A stretch of DNA of 64,000 bases from Cryobacterium sp. Y50 (lineage in GTDB: Bacteria; Actinomycetota; Actinomycetes; Actinomycetales; Microbacteriaceae): contig NZ_PJJM01000101.1 in the NCBI RefSeq assembly GCF_002929805.1, positions 2,239-66,238 of the forward strand. Reading direction: 5' to 3'. The translations under genes and the position numbers were made by a program. Below the pieces are notes generated by a model that had not been told where the DNA came from, made no database searches, and saw only the letters and a program-made list of their open reading frames with translations. Of the stretch, positions 61,095 through 64,000 are shown piece by piece. How positions within the stretch are numbered: the stretch's first letter is position 1; every line of letters begins with the position of its first letter.

Positions 61095-62390
61095 ATGACC
61101 TCAGGTAAGAACACTGACGACAACAGGCTGGTCGTGCCGGCCCCCATCGACGGGCCCCTGCCCAAGTGGAAGATCGTTGGCCCCGGCCTCGTCGTGGCGG
61201 CCACCGGGGTGGGAGCGGCCGATATGGTCGCTACCCTAGTGGCCGGATCGCGCTACGGCTACGCCCTGCTTTGGGCGGTCATTCTCGGCGTGATCCTCAA
61301 GATCGTGCTGGTCGAGGGCGCCGGCCGGTACACCCTCTCCACTGGCAAGACCATCTTCGAGGGCTGGCGGTCCCTCGGCAAGTGGACCACCTGGTACTTC
61401 GGGCCGTACATCATGCTCTGGGGTTTCGTCTACGGCGCAACAGCCATGTCATCGGCCGCCCTACCGCTGGCCGCGTTGTTTCCGGTCTTCCCGTTGCCGG
61501 TCTGGGCCGTCCTGATGGGACTCGCCGGGTTCACCATGGTCTGGTTCGGCCGATACGCCTTTTTCGAGAAGGTCACCGCCGTGCTCGTGGGCATCATGTT
61601 CATCACCGTCGTCGGTCTCGCCGTCATCGCCGTACCCGACTTTCCAGCCATGCTCGCCGGCCTCGTGCCGATCATCCCCGAGGGCGGAGTGCTCTACACG
61701 CTCGCTTTGGCCGGCGGCGTCGGCGGAACAATCACCCTCGCCGCCTACGGCTACTGGCTGCGCGAAAAGGGCTGGTCCACCCCGCAGTGGATGAAAGTCA
61801 TGCGCATCGACAACCGCATGGCTTACGTCATGACCGGAATTTTCGTCGTCGCGATGCTCATCGTCGGTGCCGAGGTGGTCGCCGCTGCCGGCGTCACCCT
61901 GAGCGCGGGCGACAAGGGCCTACTCGATCTCTCGACGGTGCTCAACGAGAAGTACGGCGTCGTCGTCGGTACCGGGTTTCTGGTGGGCTTCTGGGCAGCA
62001 TCCTTCTCGTCGATAATCGGCGTCTGGAACGGCGTGAGTCTCATGTTCGCCGATTTCTGGGGCAACATGCGCGGCAAGAAGTCTGGCCACCCCGACACGA
62101 TGGTCGGTGGCAAGTACTTCAAGTTCTACCTGTTGTGGCTCACATTCCCGCCGATGATCCTGTTCCTGCTCGGCTCGCCGATCGGGCTGATTCTGGCCTA
62201 CGGCGTGCTCGGTTCCCTGTTCATGCCGTTTCTCGCCGTCACCCTGCTTGGCTTGTTGAACGGCAAGGGCATCCCACGGGAATGGCGCAACAAATGGTTC
62301 ACCAACGGAGCCCTGGGGGTCTGCGCGCTGCTCTTCATCGTTTTGGGTGTGCAACAATTGGTCACCGCCGTGAAGCCGCTGTTCGGGTAG
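61095..62390 (+). CDS. Divergent Nramp-family metal transporter
   Basis: 431 residues, eleven membrane segments of the LeuT fold. In Mn/Fe Nramp proteins TM1 carries DPGN and TM6 carries MPH. Here TM1 reads ATGVGAADMVA and TM6 reads GGTITLAAYGYWLREK, so the metal-binding Asp, Asn and Met are replaced. It therefore belongs to the divergent, NRMT-like side of the family, some members of which move Mg2+; the substrate here is unknown. The start is ATG 61095; a TTG nine codons upstream is possible. AAGG lies 11-12 nt upstream. Confidence 0.82.
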   Translation: MTSGKNTDDNRLVVPAPIDGPLPKWKIVGPGLVVAATGVGAADMVATLVAGSRYGYALLWAVILGVILKIVLVEGAGRYTLSTGKTIFEGWRSLGKWTTWYFGPYIMLWGFVYGATAMSSAALPLAALFPVFPLPVWAVLMGLAGFTMVWFGRYAFFEKVTAVLVGIMFITVVGLAVIAVPDFPAMLAGLVPIIPEGGVLYTLALAGGVGGTITLAAYGYWLREKGWSTPQWMKVMRIDNRMAYVMTGIFVVAMLIVGAEVVAAAGVTLSAGDKGLLDLSTVLNEKYGVVVGTGFLVGFWAASFSSIIGVWNGVSLMFADFWGNMRGKKSGHPDTMVGGKYFKFYLLWLTFPPMILFLLGSPIGLILAYGVLGSLFMPFLAVTLLGLLNGKGIPREWRNKWFTNGALGVCALLFIVLGVQQLVTAVKPLFG

Positions 62391-62419
62391 CTTCGGTGGC
62401 AACCGGATACTCTGGAAAA

Positions 62420-62989
62420 ATGAATGCCACACGCGACGACGATGCTCTGAATTGGGCCGGTGACGACGACCCGACGTTGGCTCCCGGGGGAACCGGTCAG
62501 GCCGCGCCCGAGGCGGCCAGTTTGCCGGAGGGGTGGACCACCCCGATAGCGGATGCTACCCCCAGCGCCAGCGCCAGCGCCAGCGCCAGCGACAGCGACA
62601 GCGGCACCGACAGCGACACGGATATCGACACTGCAGCGGATGCCGACGCGACGGACGCCGCCAGTACCGAACCGGCCGGCGCGGTCGCGAGCTCGGCCGC
62701 CCTGGTCGGCTTGGGCATCCTCGCCGGAATGTACCTGCTCTACTCGATCGGCTGGTTCATTGGCGTGTCCCGCCTCGCACGTTCGACGGTTCTCACTTCG
62801 AGTGATCCCGTCGCTGATTTCATGACCTCCCTCGGCGGCTGGCTGGCCGTGGCGGCACCCGTGATCTGGTTTGGGGCGACCTTCTGGCTCACCCTGAGCC
62901 GGCCGCGCGCACGCTGGGTCTGGTTGCTGATCGGCGCGGTCGTGTTGATTCCCGTGCCCTTCCTGCTCGGATCGGGGGTCCCCTCATGA
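62420..62989 (+). CDS. Membrane protein with Ser/Ala/Asp repeat N-terminus
   Basis: 189 residues. An acidic N-terminal region contains a simple-sequence run (SASASASASDSDSGTDSDTD, about 49-68) encoded by AGCGCC/AGCGAC hexamers that may vary by slippage. Three hydrophobic segments follow (about 93-115, 138-155, 163-183). Not assigned to a function. Overlaps the next gene by 4 bp (ATGA), implying a two-gene unit. Confidence 0.7.
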   Translation: MNATRDDDALNWAGDDDPTLAPGGTGQAAPEAASLPEGWTTPIADATPSASASASASDSDSGTDSDTDIDTAADADATDAASTEPAGAVASSAALVGLGILAGMYLLYSIGWFIGVSRLARSTVLTSSDPVADFMTSLGGWLAVAAPVIWFGATFWLTLSRPRARWVWLLIGAVVLIPVPFLLGSGVPS

Positions 62990-63360
62990 GCGACATCGAA
63001 TTCACCGGCACCGATGGTACGAACACCGTGCACGGTCGCCGCTCGCCGCGCTGGACTCTGCTGACCATCGCGCTGTTCATCGGGCTGTTCTACGCCTACG
63101 ACGTCTGGGAAGCCATCGGCAACCTGGTCGGTCTGAACCTGCAGGCGCAGTCCCTCGACACCCAGCTGAGCGGCTTCGGCTGGGCCGTGCTGATCTTTGC
63201 GGTACTCCTGCCGGTGCTGGTTTATGCCCTGGCCTATTGGCTCGGCCGAAACCGAGCCTTCGGAGCGCAGGCGCTGACCCTGCTCGTCGGGCTTTGTACG
63301 GTTGCCGCCCTGTCGCTCGATATCGCCACGATGTTCGGCCTCGGCCGGCTAATCATCTGA
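62986..63360 (+). CDS. Small integral membrane protein
   Basis: 124 residues with three hydrophobic segments (about 24-42, 66-88, 96-118). Translationally coupled to the preceding membrane protein; the pair probably forms one complex. No recognised family. Its stop abuts the stop of the converging DoxX gene. Confidence 0.7.
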   Translation: MSDIEFTGTDGTNTVHGRRSPRWTLLTIALFIGLFYAYDVWEAIGNLVGLNLQAQSLDTQLSGFGWAVLIFAVLLPVLVYALAYWLGRNRAFGAQALTLLVGLCTVAALSLDIATMFGLGRLII

Positions 63361-63756
63361 CTAGATCACCGCGACCACGATCAGAGCCATCAGCACCAGT
63401 TGGGCGATGAGCCGGGGAACGAACGGAATCGCGATCCGCCCGAACCGGTTCTTGTGCCGCGCGGCATAGGCGTTAGCCGGAAACACCGCCGCCAGAAACA
63501 GCACGAGGGCCCCAGCGGCCAGCAGCATGGTCGGGGGATACAGCAACCCGAAGCCGCCAGCCAACTCGCACACCCCGGTAAGCAGCACGAGGTTGGTCGG
63601 GTTGGCCCAGCCCGCCGTGCGCAGTCGCGGTGGAATCATTGCCGCCATCGTGCGCTGGACCGTGGGCAGAAAATGGGTGATCCCGGCGCCGATGAAGACC
63701 ACCGCGAGAATCACCCGAAGGGCCAGCCGGAGTCCGTCTATTACGTCGCTGCTCAT
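63361..63756 (-). CDS. DoxX family membrane protein
   Basis: 131 residues, four hydrophobic segments, with the DoxX pattern VFIGAGITHFLP and ANPTNLVLLTGVCELAGGFGLLYP. Role unknown for most members. It converges exactly (no gap) on the upstream plus-strand gene. Confidence 0.82.
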   Translation of the reverse strand: MSSDVIDGLRLALRVILAVVFIGAGITHFLPTVQRTMAAMIPPRLRTAGWANPTNLVLLTGVCELAGGFGLLYPPTMLLAAGALVLFLAAVFPANAYAARHKNRFGRIAIPFVPRLIAQLVLMALIVVAVI

Positions 63757-63842
63757 GGCTCTATTGTGCAGCCGGTAGGGTGGAAAAAGAGTGGCGCCCC
63801 TTGTCGCGCCGCCAAGACCTGCAATCTAAGGATCCGATTTTA

Positions 63843-64000
63843 TTGTCGAAGCCCGTCGTCCTGATCGCCGAAGAACTCTCCCCCGCCACCGTCGAGGCTC
63901 TCGGGCCCGACTTTGACATTCGCCAGGTAGACGGCACGGATCGTTCCGCGCTGTTCGCCGAGCTTGCCACAGCACATGCCGTTCTGGTACGCTCTGCCAC
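63843..64000 (+). CDS. serA: D-3-phosphoglycerate dehydrogenase, N-terminal fragment at window edge
   Basis: First 52 codons, cut by the window end. TTG start with AAGGA 10 nt upstream: MSKPVVLIAEELSPATVEAL, then VDGTDRSALFAELATAHAVL matches the N-terminal substrate domain of SerA, which makes 3-phosphohydroxypyruvate for serine synthesis. ilvC followed by serA is a common actinobacterial arrangement, here interrupted by five membrane-protein genes. Confidence 0.8.
   Translation, partial: MSKPVVLIAEELSPATVEALGPDFDIRQVDGTDRSALFAELATAHAVLVRSA

Overview
The window is about 63% GC (my estimate), with many GTG/TTG starts, ATGA/GTGA overlaps and TANNNT boxes placed directly before start codons. 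Protein families (mycothiol-type PIG-L deacetylase, OtsA-OtsB fusion, YhgE/Pip, NsrR with three cysteines) and the ftsE-ftsX-smpB-ssrA order point to a high-GC actinobacterium, most likely a Microbacteriaceae member such as a Cryobacterium relative. The family assignment is inference; no rRNA is present.

Layout. 1-1660: an intact IS1380-type insertion sequence with terminal inverted repeats and a 5-bp target duplication, inserted just upstream of ftsE. 1719-4932: ftsE (long Pro/Ala tail), ftsX, smpB and the tmRNA gene ssrA, closed by a hairpin terminator. 4954-5685: PIG-L/MshB-like deacetylase. 5953-15193 (minus strand): a complete aerobic carbon monoxide dehydrogenase locus, coxM-coxS-coxL-xdhC/YHS-coxD-coxE-coxG-xdhC, whose CoxL carries the form-I active-site loop. 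15326-18176: TerC and CYTH-CHAD. 18216-19937: nsrR and flavohaemoprotein hmp. 19981-24095: TRIC channel, hisN, tRNA-Lys(CTT), 3-hydroxyisobutyryl-CoA hydrolase and enoyl-CoA hydratase. 24092-28041: C4-dicarboxylate two-component system and dctA. 28398-31646: glycine-betaine/proline ABC transporter. 31863-40593: a galactoside regulon (LacI repressor, two operators, GH42 beta-galactosidase, two permeases, binding protein, GH36 alpha-galactosidase). 40616-46954: DUF1801, FKBP lipoprotein, biotin ECF transporter bioYMN, GH15 hydrolase and two small unknowns. 47073-52571: TetR, an MMPL/RND transporter fused to a degenerate ABC-ATPase-like domain, and a YhgE/Pip membrane protein. 52681-54990: OtsA-OtsB trehalose synthesis. 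55038-60165: ilvD, ilvB, ilvN, ilvC. 60250-63756: small membrane proteins, a divergent Nramp transporter and DoxX. 63843-64000: start of serA.

How it fits together. The genes describe an aerobic heterotroph that can take energy from trace CO, detoxify NO, import dicarboxylates, galactosides and compatible solutes, and make trehalose and branched-chain amino acids. No CRISPR array, prophage or plasmid origin is visible.

Least ordinary features: (i) the TetR / MMPL-pseudo-ABC fusion / YhgE-Pip module with a tandem palindromic operator; (ii) a near-perfect inverted repeat bracketing ssrA; (iii) short perfect tandem duplications at gene ends, one of which has evidently frameshifted the CYTH-CHAD gene; (iv) two genes (otsA, DUF1801) whose conserved coding begins upstream of any usable canonical start; (v) window-wide enrichment of GGATGC/GCATCC, apparently at the cost of codon choice.
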